Assembly (NCBI GenBank): GCA_900468535.1
Contig: UBTY01000012.1
Location: 124,001 to 188,000 of the forward strand
Source: Hyphomicrobiales bacterium
Lineage (GTDB): Bacteria > Pseudomonadota > Alphaproteobacteria > Rhizobiales > Rhizobiaceae
DNA: 64,000 nucleotides
Reading direction: 5' to 3'
A model generated the notes under the pieces. That model saw nothing but the letters and a program-made list of their open reading frames with translations, had not been told where the DNA came from and did not search any database. Below, one piece after another: positions 43,654 through 51,908 of the stretch. Numbering within the stretch: the first letter of the stretch is position 1; each line of letters begins with the position of its first letter. The translations under genes were made by a program, and so were the position numbers.

Positions 43654-44604
43654 TTAGAGGCCGAGCGAGCCTTTTACTGCGTCGGCAGCAGGCTTTCCGT
43701 CAAGCGTGGTGACGCCTGAGAGCCAAGGGTCGATTGCGGCAGGGTTGGCCTTCAGCCACGCAGTTGCCGCAGCCTTCGGGTCCTCGCCGCCAAGGATCGA
43801 GCCCATCAGCGAGTTTTCCATGCCGATCTCGAACTTCAGGTTCTTCACCAGCGTCGCCGCATTCGGGCACTTTTCCGACCAGCCGGTGCGTGCCAGCGTA
43901 TAGACTTCCGCGCCGCCATAGTTCGGGCCGAAATAGGCGTCACCGCCCGACAGATAAGAGATCTGGAACTTCTCGTTCATCGGATGCGGCGCCCAGGCCA
44001 GGAACACGACCGCGCCCTTGTCCTTTCCTGCGCGATCGACCTGCGCCAGCATTGCCTGCTCGCCGGATTCAACCAGCTTCCAGTCCTTGAGCCCGAAGTC
44101 GTTGGCGTCAATCATCTTCTGGATGTTAGCGTTGGCAGGCGCACCCGGCTCGATGCCGTAAATCTTATGATCGAACTCGTCCGCATGCTTCTGCAGATCG
44201 GCGAAGTCCTTGACGCCCTTGTCGGCAACATAGGTCGGGACCGCGAGCGTGAACTTCGCGCCTTCGAGGTTCTTGTTCATGACTTCGATCGCCTTGGCGG
44301 CGGTGAGATCGTCGATGAAGGCCTTCTGCGCCGGCATCCAGTTGCCGAGGAAGACGTCGATCTCGCCGTTCTTCATCGATTGATAGCCAATCGGGACGGA
44401 CAGGGTCTTCACATCCGGCTCATAGCCGAGCGCTGTCAGGATGACTGACGTGACGCCGTTCGTCGCCGTGATGTCGGTCCAGCCCGGGTCTGACATGCGG
44501 ATCACCTTGCAGGAAGCATCATCCGCCGCGGCAGCCGAACCGATCGCCAGAGCAGAGAAGACAACGCCGGTGGCAAGACGGCGGACCATAGAAATTCCTG
44601 TCAT
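43654..44604 (-). CDS. choX: Choline ABC transporter, substrate-binding protein
   Basis: 316 aa with a signal peptide (MVRRLATGVVFSALAIGSAAAA). The OpuAC/ProX-like fold shows IRMSDPGWTDITATNGV, LSVPIGYQSMKNGEIDVFLGNWMPAQ, and VVFLAWAPHPMNEKF with aromatic residues for the cation-pi box around the trimethylammonium group. It binds choline or related compounds in the periplasm. Permease and ATPase genes (choW, choV) are absent next to it, so it must work with a transporter encoded elsewhere. First gene of choX-betC, under the divergent LysR regulator. Confidence 0.92.
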   Translation of the reverse strand: MTGISMVRRLATGVVFSALAIGSAAAADDASCKVIRMSDPGWTDITATNGVTSVILTALGYEPDVKTLSVPIGYQSMKNGEIDVFLGNWMPAQKAFIDDLTAAKAIEVMNKNLEGAKFTLAVPTYVADKGVKDFADLQKHADEFDHKIYGIEPGAPANANIQKMIDANDFGLKDWKLVESGEQAMLAQVDRAGKDKGAVVFLAWAPHPMNEKFQISYLSGGDAYFGPNYGGAEVYTLARTGWSEKCPNAATLVKNLKFEIGMENSLMGSILGGEDPKAAATAWLKANPAAIDPWLSGVTTLDGKPAADAVKGSLGL

Positions 44605-44701
44605 CGTATTTCCCCTTTTTGTCATTTAATGGCTTTATTGAAGTCGCTATCCTCTGTCTTGTGAAGTCGGCTTTTTTCGATCGTTGCCCAAAGGATTTTT
44701 T

Positions 44702-45616
44702 ATGGCTGAGCGTCCTGTCGATCTCGGATGGATGCGCATCTTCGTCGAAATTGGGAAAGCAGGTAGTCTGTCTGCGGCAGCAGCTAGCCTCGGGCTGACG
44801 CAACCCGCCGTCAGCTACCAGATTCGCAGGATCGAGGAGCATCTCGGCGTGACCTTGCTCAAGCGTCAGCATCGCGGCGTCGTGCTGACGCAGGAGGGTA
44901 AGAAGCTCTTCGATATCGCTGCGAGAAACGTCGATGAGATCGACCAGCTTGCCCGCCATTTCCGCAAGGGGACCGCTAGGCCGGCAGTGCGGCTCCATAC
45001 CGACTACGCTTTCTCCTCCTTGTGGCTCATCCCGCGCATGCATGGCTTTCGGCTGATCTATCCGGACATGGATATCCAGATCGTCGCAACGCAGAGAATA
45101 GAGCGCGATAGCCTGGAGGATGGAGACTTGGCCGTCGCCTTCGGGTCACGGGCCGAACTTGGGCGGGACGCTGTGCTTCTCCTGCCGGAGCGCGTGGCCC
45201 CGGTCTGCAGCCGTGGCTTTCTGGATCGGAACGGCCCCTTCGCGGATCCCGGTGACCTTGCCCGCGGTCGTCTCATCCACCTCGATACCGCAACCCCTTC
45301 GCCGTGGTTCGACTGGCAGAGCTATTTCGCGCAGCTGCGGATCAATCGGGAAGCCTACGCCGTGCAGGGAGACATCAGCTTCAACACCTATTCGCTGGTC
45401 GTGCAGGCAGCGCTTGGCGAGCAGGGGCTGGCGCTTGGCTGGATGGGTCTTGTGGATTCGCTTCTGGAATCCGGCATCCTCGCCATCGCCGGCCCGGAGC
45501 TCGAGGCGCCGGACCGCGGCTACTGGCTGCTGCGGCCAAAGAAGGGCAGTCCCCAAAGTGAGCGGCTCAGGGCGTGGCTGATGATGGAGGCGGGGATATC
45601 AGGCGTCGACGGCTAG
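44702..45616 (+). CDS. LysR-type regulator of choline-sulfate utilisation
   Basis: 304 aa. Helix-turn-helix at residues 15-45 (IFVEIGKAGSLSAAAASLGLTQPAVSYQIRRIEEHLG) and the LysR substrate domain follow. The sequence and position, divergent from choX-betC, fit the subfamily of choline-sulfate regulators. The start is the ATG at 44702; a TTG at 44684 is in frame but less likely. The 97-nt shared region contains CTT-N5-AAG and CTT-N3-AAG elements that could be its sites. Convergent with otsA, 6 nt between stops. Confidence 0.87.
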   Translation: MAERPVDLGWMRIFVEIGKAGSLSAAAASLGLTQPAVSYQIRRIEEHLGVTLLKRQHRGVVLTQEGKKLFDIAARNVDEIDQLARHFRKGTARPAVRLHTDYAFSSLWLIPRMHGFRLIYPDMDIQIVATQRIERDSLEDGDLAVAFGSRAELGRDAVLLLPERVAPVCSRGFLDRNGPFADPGDLARGRLIHLDTATPSPWFDWQSYFAQLRINREAYAVQGDISFNTYSLVVQAALGEQGLALGWMGLVDSLLESGILAIAGPELEAPDRGYWLLRPKKGSPQSERLRAWLMMEAGISGVDG

Positions 45617-45622
45617 GAAGCT

Positions 45623-46999
45623 CTAGGCCGCGAGATCTTTCAGGAAATCGTCGCACCAGCGCGACACATCATGCTCGAGCAGGTAATCCATCATTCGCTG
45701 CCAGCGATCCTGACGCTCGTCGAGCGGCATGTTCAGCGCCCGCGCGATCGCGTTTGCCGTGCCTTCGATGTCGTAGGGGTTGACCAGCAGTGCCCCTTTC
45801 AGTTCCCGCGCGGCGCCGGCGAAGCGCGAAAGCACCAGCACGCCGGGGTCGCGGGGGTCCTGAGCCGCGACATACTCCTTCGCCACGAGGTTCATCCCGT
45901 CGCGCAAGGGGGTGACGAGGCCGACTTTCGCCAGTCGATAGAGGCCTGCGAGAACCGGACGACTTAGCGAGCGGTTGATGTAACGGATCGGCACCCAGTC
46001 GACCGTTCCGAGCGCGCCGTTTACCCGCCCTGCTTGCTCGGCGACTGTGCGCTGCATCTGCTCGTACTCGGGAACCTCCGAGCGCGACTTCGGCGTCACT
46101 TGCAGATAGGTGACCTTGCGCTGATGAGCAGGGTTGGTGAGAACAAAGCGCTCGAACGCGTCAATGCGTTGCGTCAGTCCTTTCGAGTAGTCCAGCCTGT
46201 CGACACCGATAATGAGATCGCGATCCTCGATGCTTTGCTGGGCCTTGGTGACGAGCGAATGGTGGCCGGCCTTCTCGGCGAAACGGGCGAAGCCTGCCGT
46301 CTCGATGCCGATGCCGTAGACGCCGCCCTTGAAGATCTTCTCGCCAGCCGTGAACCGGCCGTCGCCGATCGCGTCGCCCATCTCCTCGCGCCTCAGGCAG
46401 CCCGCGAAGTTTTCGAGATCGTGATCGGTCTGGAAGCCGACAAGGTCGTAGGCGGCAAGCCCGCGCATGATCTCTTCGTGAACCGGCATGGCAAACAGCA
46501 CGTCAGCCGGCGGCCAGGGGATGTGGTAGAAGAAGCCGATCCGGTTTTTGACGCCCATCTGGCGAAGCTCGGAGGCGAGCGGGATCAGATGGTAGTCATG
46601 AATCCAGATGGTGTCGTCCGGCTTCAGCAGCGGCGCCAGGCGATGTGCGAAGAAGCGGTTGACGCGAAAATACCCGGCCATTTCCTTACGGCCATACTCA
46701 GCCAGATCGAGCCGGTAATGGCAGATCGGCCAGAGCACCCGGTTGGCGAAACCGAAGTAATATTCGTCGACGTCCTTTTCGGTGAGGTCGGTGAGCGCGA
46801 AGGTGATCTTGCCCTGTTCCTCCAGGGAAAGCGGCCCGGGTTCATTGTCGCCGCTGGATTTGCCCGACCAGCCCATCCAGATCCCGCCGCGTTCCTGCAG
46901 CGCGGCCAGCAACGCCACGGCAAGCCCGCCGGCGGAGGCCGCTGCCCCGCCTTTTTCAGGGACGGGGACGCGGTTGGAAACAACGACGAGACGGCTCAC
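45623..46999 (-). CDS. otsA: Trehalose-6-phosphate synthase
   Basis: 458 aa GT20 enzyme joining UDP-glucose and glucose-6-phosphate. Landmarks are SRLVVVSNRVPVPEKGGAAASAGGLAVALL (glucose-6-phosphate and donor loop), IWIHDYHLIPLA, GFFYHIPWPP, IGVDRLDYSKGL and LRDGMNLVAKEYVAAQ. Trehalose protects against osmotic and desiccation stress. It follows otsB by 48 nt on the minus strand; choline-sulfate genes are immediate neighbours, making this an osmolyte cluster. Confidence 0.96.
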   Translation of the reverse strand: MSRLVVVSNRVPVPEKGGAAASAGGLAVALLAALQERGGIWMGWSGKSSGDNEPGPLSLEEQGKITFALTDLTEKDVDEYYFGFANRVLWPICHYRLDLAEYGRKEMAGYFRVNRFFAHRLAPLLKPDDTIWIHDYHLIPLASELRQMGVKNRIGFFYHIPWPPADVLFAMPVHEEIMRGLAAYDLVGFQTDHDLENFAGCLRREEMGDAIGDGRFTAGEKIFKGGVYGIGIETAGFARFAEKAGHHSLVTKAQQSIEDRDLIIGVDRLDYSKGLTQRIDAFERFVLTNPAHQRKVTYLQVTPKSRSEVPEYEQMQRTVAEQAGRVNGALGTVDWVPIRYINRSLSRPVLAGLYRLAKVGLVTPLRDGMNLVAKEYVAAQDPRDPGVLVLSRFAGAARELKGALLVNPYDIEGTANAIARALNMPLDERQDRWQRMMDYLLEHDVSRWCDDFLKDLAA

Positions 47000-47047
47000 T
47001 TAGGATTCCTTTCAACGTGGAAGGGGCGACAATGGCACTGCTGTGCA

Positions 47048-47845
47048 TCAAACGGAGATGCGGGCGATCAGTTCCCTGAGCGCGGCTGCCGAGGGCAGCG
47101 ACAACGATGCAGCGGTTGTGGGCGAGGGGCTGCCGATGCGGATCGCGTGACCGCCGAGCCGATTGACGGCGGAAAACATCGCCTCGTCAGTCACGTCATC
47201 ACCGATCGCAACCGGGCGCCGGCTGGCAAACGGCGGTTCGGACAGGAATGTCTGAACGGCCATGCCCTTGTCGGCACTGGCAGGTCGAAGCTCGATCACC
47301 ATCTTGCCGCGCTGCAGAATCCAACCCGGCCCGATCTCGTCCGCAGCTTTTTCCATAAGACGTTCGACTTCGGCCTGCCTGTCCGGCGCCAGCCGATAAT
47401 GGGCGGCAACGGCTGCGCCCTTGTCCTCGATGAGAACGCCGTCGAGCGTCTTCGCTGCCCGTTGCAGTTCGTGCTTGAAGCGATCGAAGGCAGGCGTTGT
47501 ATCGCTTCGTACAACAGCCCCGTCCGCCTTTCGAAGCTCGGTGCCATGAAGGCCCGCGATCGGAAAACGATAAGGCATAAAGAGCTTGTCCGCATAGGTA
47601 AGCGCTCGGCCGGTGACGAGGGCGAGCGCGCCGTCAAGACGTTGCGACCAGGCGTGAAGCTGCGCCGGCAGGGCGGCAGGCACGGTGATGTCATCGGGGG
47701 TGGCCGCGAGATCAAGCAATGTGCCGTCGATGTCGAGAAACAGCGCGTAATCTTCAGGCGAGAGTAAAATGATCTGCCACAGGTCTTCGGCTCCGGAAAC
47801 CTTTAGCGAGGTCGGGGCGGCGGCAGGTGTCGTTGCATCGGGCAT
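47048..47845 (-). CDS. otsB: Trehalose-6-phosphate phosphatase
   Basis: 265 aa HAD-type phosphatase. Motif I DIDGTLLDLA with both nucleophile and acid Asp, motif II VTGRAL, motif III lysine in QRGKMVIELRP, and motif IV GDDVTDEAMFSAV. Produces trehalose from OtsA product. It precedes otsA in an otsB-otsA operon, with no gap problem and normal length. Upstream is the S10 peptidase gene on the same strand. Confidence 0.94.
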   Translation of the reverse strand: MPDATTPAAAPTSLKVSGAEDLWQIILLSPEDYALFLDIDGTLLDLAATPDDITVPAALPAQLHAWSQRLDGALALVTGRALTYADKLFMPYRFPIAGLHGTELRKADGAVVRSDTTPAFDRFKHELQRAAKTLDGVLIEDKGAAVAAHYRLAPDRQAEVERLMEKAADEIGPGWILQRGKMVIELRPASADKGMAVQTFLSEPPFASRRPVAIGDDVTDEAMFSAVNRLGGHAIRIGSPSPTTAASLSLPSAAALRELIARISV

Positions 47846-47916
47846 GAGGACTAACTAGGTCGGCGATCCCAGGAAACAACCCCAACGCGTCGCAAGGACG
47901 GTCGGGGCGCCATCGT

Positions 47917-49422
47917 TCAGTCCGCCGGCGAAGCTTGCCGCCGCGCTGTGTAAAAGGCCTTCGCATCCGCCGTGAAAGCAGCGCGTTGTTCGGTCCGGGT
48001 GTAGAACATATGGCCGCCCGGATAGACGTTCAGCGCCACGCGCCCTGTTGTCAGCGACGTCGGCAGATGGTCGATGACGTAGCGGCTCACACCATACGGC
48101 GTGACGAGGTCGCTGTAGCCGTGGGCGACAAGCAGACGGAAGGACGCGTTGGAAGCCAGCAGTTCCCGGATGTCGTCGGTGATGCTCGCCTGCAATCGAG
48201 ATCCGCCACCCCGGCCGCCCCATTCCCAGCGCCTGTTGATGTCGCTGTCGAGCAGCGAGTAGGTCATGTCGGTATGGAAGCCGAGTTCGTTGCGGGCGTA
48301 GTTGGCGAATATGCCGCCATAGGCCCGGGTGAAACCGTCGAGAATGGCGTCGTCGCCGCGGCTTTCATCCGACTCCGGGTAAGGATCCAGCGATGTGAAA
48401 GCGGCGTCGTAGGGGCTGGCCACAAGTCCCTTGGCGGCCTGCTTTGCGAACGAGCCGCCGAGGAAACCGCGGTTCTTCTCAACGATAGCAGCGTCGATCC
48501 CGGTCAGGTCGGCAACTTTCCCGTAGAATGCTTTGCCTGCGTCTCCGGTCGGAGGAGCGCCGGCGAGCGTCGTCAGATAGTCGGTCAGCGCGAAATGCTC
48601 TGCCTCTCGTTGGCGCGCAGGATCGAAGCTGTTGCGCCGATCCATTTCGGCTGCGGCGAGAGAGGGCAGTTCCAGAGCGGCGCCGAGGGCAAACTGGTCG
48701 GCACCGAACATTAGTTGGCCCTCGATCAACGGTGAAAGCATGACGGCGCCGGAAACGATAATGCCCTGATTGTCCTTCAAGGCATCTGCGACCTTTGCAG
48801 CGCGGAAGCCGCCATAGCTCTCGCCGAGCAGGTACTTCGGCGATGCGGAGCGATTGTTGTGCGCGACGTAAAGGGCGATCGCCTTGGCGATCGTGTCGGC
48901 ATCGGTGTTCACATTGTAGTATTTGGACGCGTCGTCGGCCTTCGCCGTTCGGCTCCAGCCGGTGCCGATCGGGTCAATCAGGACAAGGTCGGTAAAGTCG
49001 AGCCACGTCTGCGGATTGTCGGTGAGCTTTGCACCGGCGCCATCGTCGCCCTTGGGCCCGAAATCGACGATCTTCGGTCCGACCAGGCCGAGGTGAAGAA
49101 AGGCCGACGCCGCGCCCGGCCCGCCGTTGAAGGCGAAGGTCAGAGGCCGATCGGGATCGCCGTCTTTCTTGACGTAAGCGGTGTAGAAGATCGCGGCGCT
49201 TTGGGTGCCGTCCTGGCCGAAGAGATCGAGCGTGCCTGCTGTCGCCGTATAGCTGAGCTTCTGCGTACCGATCGTGATGTCGTGCTGCGTGACGGAATCA
49301 CCAGGCAAAAGCCGTAGCACGCCTTCGCGCGGCGCGCCGCCTTCTGCGGCGGCAGCCAGCCCTGGCGGCAGCGCAACAAGCAGCGTCGCGACGAAAAACA
49401 TGTATCGAAGCCGCACGATCAT
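47917..49422 (-). CDS. S10 family serine carboxypeptidase-like protein
   Basis: 501 aa, exported (signal MIVRLRYMFFVATLLVALPPGLAAAA). The alpha/beta hydrolase nucleophile is S202 in LLGESYGGFRAAK. The acid is in HGYSDLVTPY and the histidine in YPGGHMFYTR. PLTFAFNGGPGAASAFLHLGL is the oxyanion-hole segment and DPIGTGWSR is a typical S10 block. It should remove C-terminal residues from peptides in the periplasm at low pH, but natural substrates are unknown. Confidence 0.92.
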   Translation of the reverse strand: MIVRLRYMFFVATLLVALPPGLAAAAEGGAPREGVLRLLPGDSVTQHDITIGTQKLSYTATAGTLDLFGQDGTQSAAIFYTAYVKKDGDPDRPLTFAFNGGPGAASAFLHLGLVGPKIVDFGPKGDDGAGAKLTDNPQTWLDFTDLVLIDPIGTGWSRTAKADDASKYYNVNTDADTIAKAIALYVAHNNRSASPKYLLGESYGGFRAAKVADALKDNQGIIVSGAVMLSPLIEGQLMFGADQFALGAALELPSLAAAEMDRRNSFDPARQREAEHFALTDYLTTLAGAPPTGDAGKAFYGKVADLTGIDAAIVEKNRGFLGGSFAKQAAKGLVASPYDAAFTSLDPYPESDESRGDDAILDGFTRAYGGIFANYARNELGFHTDMTYSLLDSDINRRWEWGGRGGGSRLQASITDDIRELLASNASFRLLVAHGYSDLVTPYGVSRYVIDHLPTSLTTGRVALNVYPGGHMFYTRTEQRAAFTADAKAFYTARRQASPAD

Positions 49423-49500
49423 TCCTCCGGCAATGGCATTGACAGGCGTGAGCCTAGCATTGCCGGGCAGGCGGCGGGATCAACAGTCGGTGATGCCGTG

Positions 49501-50790
49501 TTACTGCTTCTCGACCGTCCGCGCGCCGACATAGGAGGCCCGACCGGCATTCCAGCCGTTGATCGCGGCACCGACCCCGAGAGCGACGAACAACACGGCG
49601 CACCAGGCGAAACTGCCCGTCCATCCGCGCAGCAGCCCGACGATCAGCGGACCGACAGCCGCAAGCAGGTATCCGACGCATTGCGCCATGCCGGAAAGAT
49701 GAGCGGCAATGTGCTGGTCGCGGGAGCGCAGGACGATCGTTGTCATGGCAACGGCGATCAGCCCGCCCTGGCCGATCCCCTGCAGTACGGCCCACAGCCA
49801 GACGGTGGAGAGCGGCGCGAAAAGCAAGCCGAGCAGGGCAACGACCGCAATGACGCAGAGCGAAGCATTGATCAGGCGCTGATCCTTGCCTCTGACGGCG
49901 ATCTGCGGCGCGACCAGGCAAGCCGCGGCCTGGACCATCACGGAGGCGGAAACGATCGCGCCGGCCGTGACGCCGTCAAGTCCGCGCTCGCGCAGGATCG
50001 GAACGAGCCAGCCGAAGACGCAGTAGGCAAGAGCCGACTGCAGACCCATAAACAGCGTGACTTGCCACGCGAGCCGGTCGCGCCACAGCCCTTCGACAGC
50101 AAATCCGCTCCGCCTTGTTGCGCTCTTGGTCGTCAATACCTGGGGCAGCCAGATCGCACCGACGACGAGCGCCGGCAGTGCCCAGGCGGCCAGGGCGCCA
50201 GCCATCGAGCCGCCGAGCGCGCGCTCCAGCGGCAGGGTCAATCCGGCAGCACTCGCGGCCCCGGCGCAGAGCGCCATCGTGTAGCACCCTGTCATCAATG
50301 CCGCCCGATCGGCGAAATCACGCTTCACAAGTCCAGGCAGAAGCACGTTGCCAATAGCTATGCAGGCGCCGGCAAGCGCTGTCCCGATGAACAGCAGCGG
50401 CACCGACGAAGCGCCACGCATCGCCGTGCCGATCGCGAGCAGGAAGAGGACGAAAAGCAGCGTGCGCTCGGAGCCGATCCGTTGCGACAGGCGCGGCGCC
50501 AGCGGAGAGAAGGCGCCTAGGCAAACGACCGGCAGGGTCGTCAGAAGGCTTGCGCCGAGTGCCGAAAGACCAAGCTCGCTTCGGATCTCCGGCAGCAGCG
50601 CCGAGGCGCTGGAGAAAACCGGACGAAGGTTGAAGGCAATCAGGACAAGGCTGGCGCCAAGCACGAAGCGGCGCATGCTGCTCAGTCCAATCGGCGCTTC
50701 CGGCTGCGGAACGCTGTCTGCTTCGGCATCGATCAATTGCTCGTCCGCGAGATCGTAGGTGCGCGCGGACTCTTGCAATGGGCTGCTCAT
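49501..50790 (-). CDS. MFS transporter, CynX/NimT family
   Basis: 429 aa with twelve predicted helices after a 40-residue hydrophilic N-terminus. GASLVLIAFNLRPVFSSASALLPEIRSELGLS is typical of the CynX/NimT (cyanate/nitroimidazole-related) subfamily. The substrate cannot be predicted from this. The ATG overlaps the stop of the upstream gntR gene by 4 nt (ATGA on the minus strand), so the regulator and transporter are one operon, controlled through the palindrome at 51473-51497. Confidence 0.88.
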   Translation of the reverse strand: MSSPLQESARTYDLADEQLIDAEADSVPQPEAPIGLSSMRRFVLGASLVLIAFNLRPVFSSASALLPEIRSELGLSALGASLLTTLPVVCLGAFSPLAPRLSQRIGSERTLLFVLFLLAIGTAMRGASSVPLLFIGTALAGACIAIGNVLLPGLVKRDFADRAALMTGCYTMALCAGAASAAGLTLPLERALGGSMAGALAAWALPALVVGAIWLPQVLTTKSATRRSGFAVEGLWRDRLAWQVTLFMGLQSALAYCVFGWLVPILRERGLDGVTAGAIVSASVMVQAAACLVAPQIAVRGKDQRLINASLCVIAVVALLGLLFAPLSTVWLWAVLQGIGQGGLIAVAMTTIVLRSRDQHIAAHLSGMAQCVGYLLAAVGPLIVGLLRGWTGSFAWCAVLFVALGVGAAINGWNAGRASYVGARTVEKQ

Positions 50791-51464
50791 GAAAAGATCT
50801 TTCGGTCTAGGGCGCTCAAAATAGGGGCCATGAAGCGGCGTACCGCGGCGTCGGCCTTGGCTGGCTCGCCGGTCGCAATGGCGTCGATGATATCGGCATG
50901 CGCCTGCATGTCGGGCTCGGGGATCTCGGCCCCGAGCGTGGCTTCGATCGTCTCGGTGATCGAGGCGGCGAAGAAGTCGTATATGTCGATCATCGCCCGA
51001 TTGCCCGAGGCGGCGATGACGGCCTTGTGGAAGGCAAGGTCACGCTCGATGAAAGCTGCCGCGTCGCCGCCTTCGAAATTGCCGCGCCGCTCCAGAAGAC
51101 GTCGAAGCTCGGCGATGATTTCGGGCGTCTGCCGTAGCGCAGCCAGGCGCGCTGCTTCGACATCGAGGGCGCAGCGGGCTTCGAACTGATCCCGCAGGCT
51201 TGCCCGCCGCGCCATGCTGAGCGGCGTACTGGTGTCGGTCGTCGATAGCACATAGGTACCCGAACCCTGCCGCGTCTCAAGGAAGCCTTGGGATACGAGC
51301 ACACGGACAGCCTCGCGGATGGTGCCGCGGCTGACGGAGAGCATGGCGGAGAGCGTCGCTTCGTTCGGCAGCTTTTCGCCGATATCCCAGCGCTTCGCGA
51401 CAATCTCGCTGCGTATGGCAGCAATTGCGGTATCTGCCAGATTGGTCTTGGTCAGAGGTTGCAT
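50787..51464 (-). CDS. GntR/FadR-type transcriptional regulator
   Basis: 225 aa. The N-terminal winged helix (TAIAAIRSEIVAKRWDIGEKLPNEATLSAMLSVSRGTIREAVRVLVSQGFLETRQGSGTYV) and a C-terminal FCD domain (ERDLAFHKAVIAASGNRAMIDIYDFF with Asp/His metal-binding positions) are clear. A perfect 25-bp palindrome lies 9-33 nt before its start codon. It overlaps the MFS gene and most likely represses this operon until a small carboxylate-like ligand binds. Confidence 0.93.
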   Translation of the reverse strand: MQPLTKTNLADTAIAAIRSEIVAKRWDIGEKLPNEATLSAMLSVSRGTIREAVRVLVSQGFLETRQGSGTYVLSTTDTSTPLSMARRASLRDQFEARCALDVEAARLAALRQTPEIIAELRRLLERRGNFEGGDAAAFIERDLAFHKAVIAASGNRAMIDIYDFFAASITETIEATLGAEIPEPDMQAHADIIDAIATGEPAKADAAVRRFMAPILSALDRKIFS

Positions 51465-51472
51465 GGGCGCCT

Positions 51473-51497
51473 CATAAAGTCATCGGATGACTTTATG
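51473..51497. promoter_or_regulatory. Perfect palindromic operator of the gntR-MFS operon
   Basis: CATAAAGTCATC, one central G, then GATGACTTTATG: a perfect 12+1+12 inverted repeat. It lies immediately upstream of the gntR start, where a bound dimer would block the promoter or ribosome access. Size, symmetry and position fit autoregulation by the FadR-type protein encoded next to it. Confidence 0.85.
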
Positions 51498-51537
51498 AAT
51501 AATCGATGCCGTCAGCTGCGTCAATCGATCTGCCGAA

Positions 51538-51568
51538 AATGGAAAAGGGCCGCGCGAAGCGACCCTTT
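51538..51568 (-). terminator. Terminator after the 23-codon gene
   Basis: AAAGGG (51544-51549) pairs with CCCTTT (51563-51568), and CGC (51551-51553) with GCG (51559-51561) across one mismatch. On the minus strand the hairpin is followed by TCCATTTTC. It separates the small gene from gntR. Confidence 0.6.
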
Positions 51569-51625
51569 CCATGAGTTCTGGCCTGTAACTGGCCGGACCG
51601 TCAAAGCGATCCCAGGAAGGTGGGG

Positions 51626-51697
51626 TTAGAGCGAGGGCTGCCTCGCCTTCATCACCACTTCCATGCCTGTTACGAGGTCTGAAATCTCATTAGACAT
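51626..51697 (-). CDS. Small protein of 23 aa, unknown
   Basis: ATG at 51695-51697, TAA at 51626-51628; translation MSNEISDLVTGMEVVMKARQ, then PSL. The ribosome site AAGGAAGGTGATCC just before the ATG is almost a perfect anti-SD match, better than most genes in the window. A rhizobial-type promoter (TATGAC, 17 nt, TCTATC) can be drawn upstream. It is flanked by the pirin terminator at 51764-51785 and its own terminator at 51538-51568, so it looks like an independent mini-gene. It could also be a leader peptide, but no gene is coupled to it. Confidence 0.5.
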   Translation of the reverse strand: MSNEISDLVTGMEVVMKARQPSL

Positions 51698-51763
51698 TGG
51701 ATCACCTTCCTTTCGTTCTGTTGTCGATAGAATGAAGGTAGGACGATTCGTCATAGATGCAAG

Positions 51764-51785
51764 AAAAAACCCGGAAGCCGGTTTT
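51764..51785 (-). terminator. Terminator of the pirin gene
   Basis: On the minus strand AAAACC pairs with GGTTTT around a GC-rich 8-nt core, followed by a run of T residues (TTTTTTC including the stem end). It lies about 125 nt after the pirin stop. Confidence 0.6.
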
Positions 51786-51908
51786 GACGCGTTTGTCGCC
51801 CAAACGCTGTCGTTCGGGAAACGCAGCCAGATCTTTGAACATTTACAATCAGGTGCGATCCGACGGCGCCGCCCGAATTCGGGCGCGCGGCCTGTGGATC
51901 ACCTGTGG

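Noticed and set aside
46034-47767. Plus-strand open frame of 577 codons opposite otsA and otsB
   Set aside because: Antisense shadow spanning two genes and their intergenic gap; no protein family recognised.
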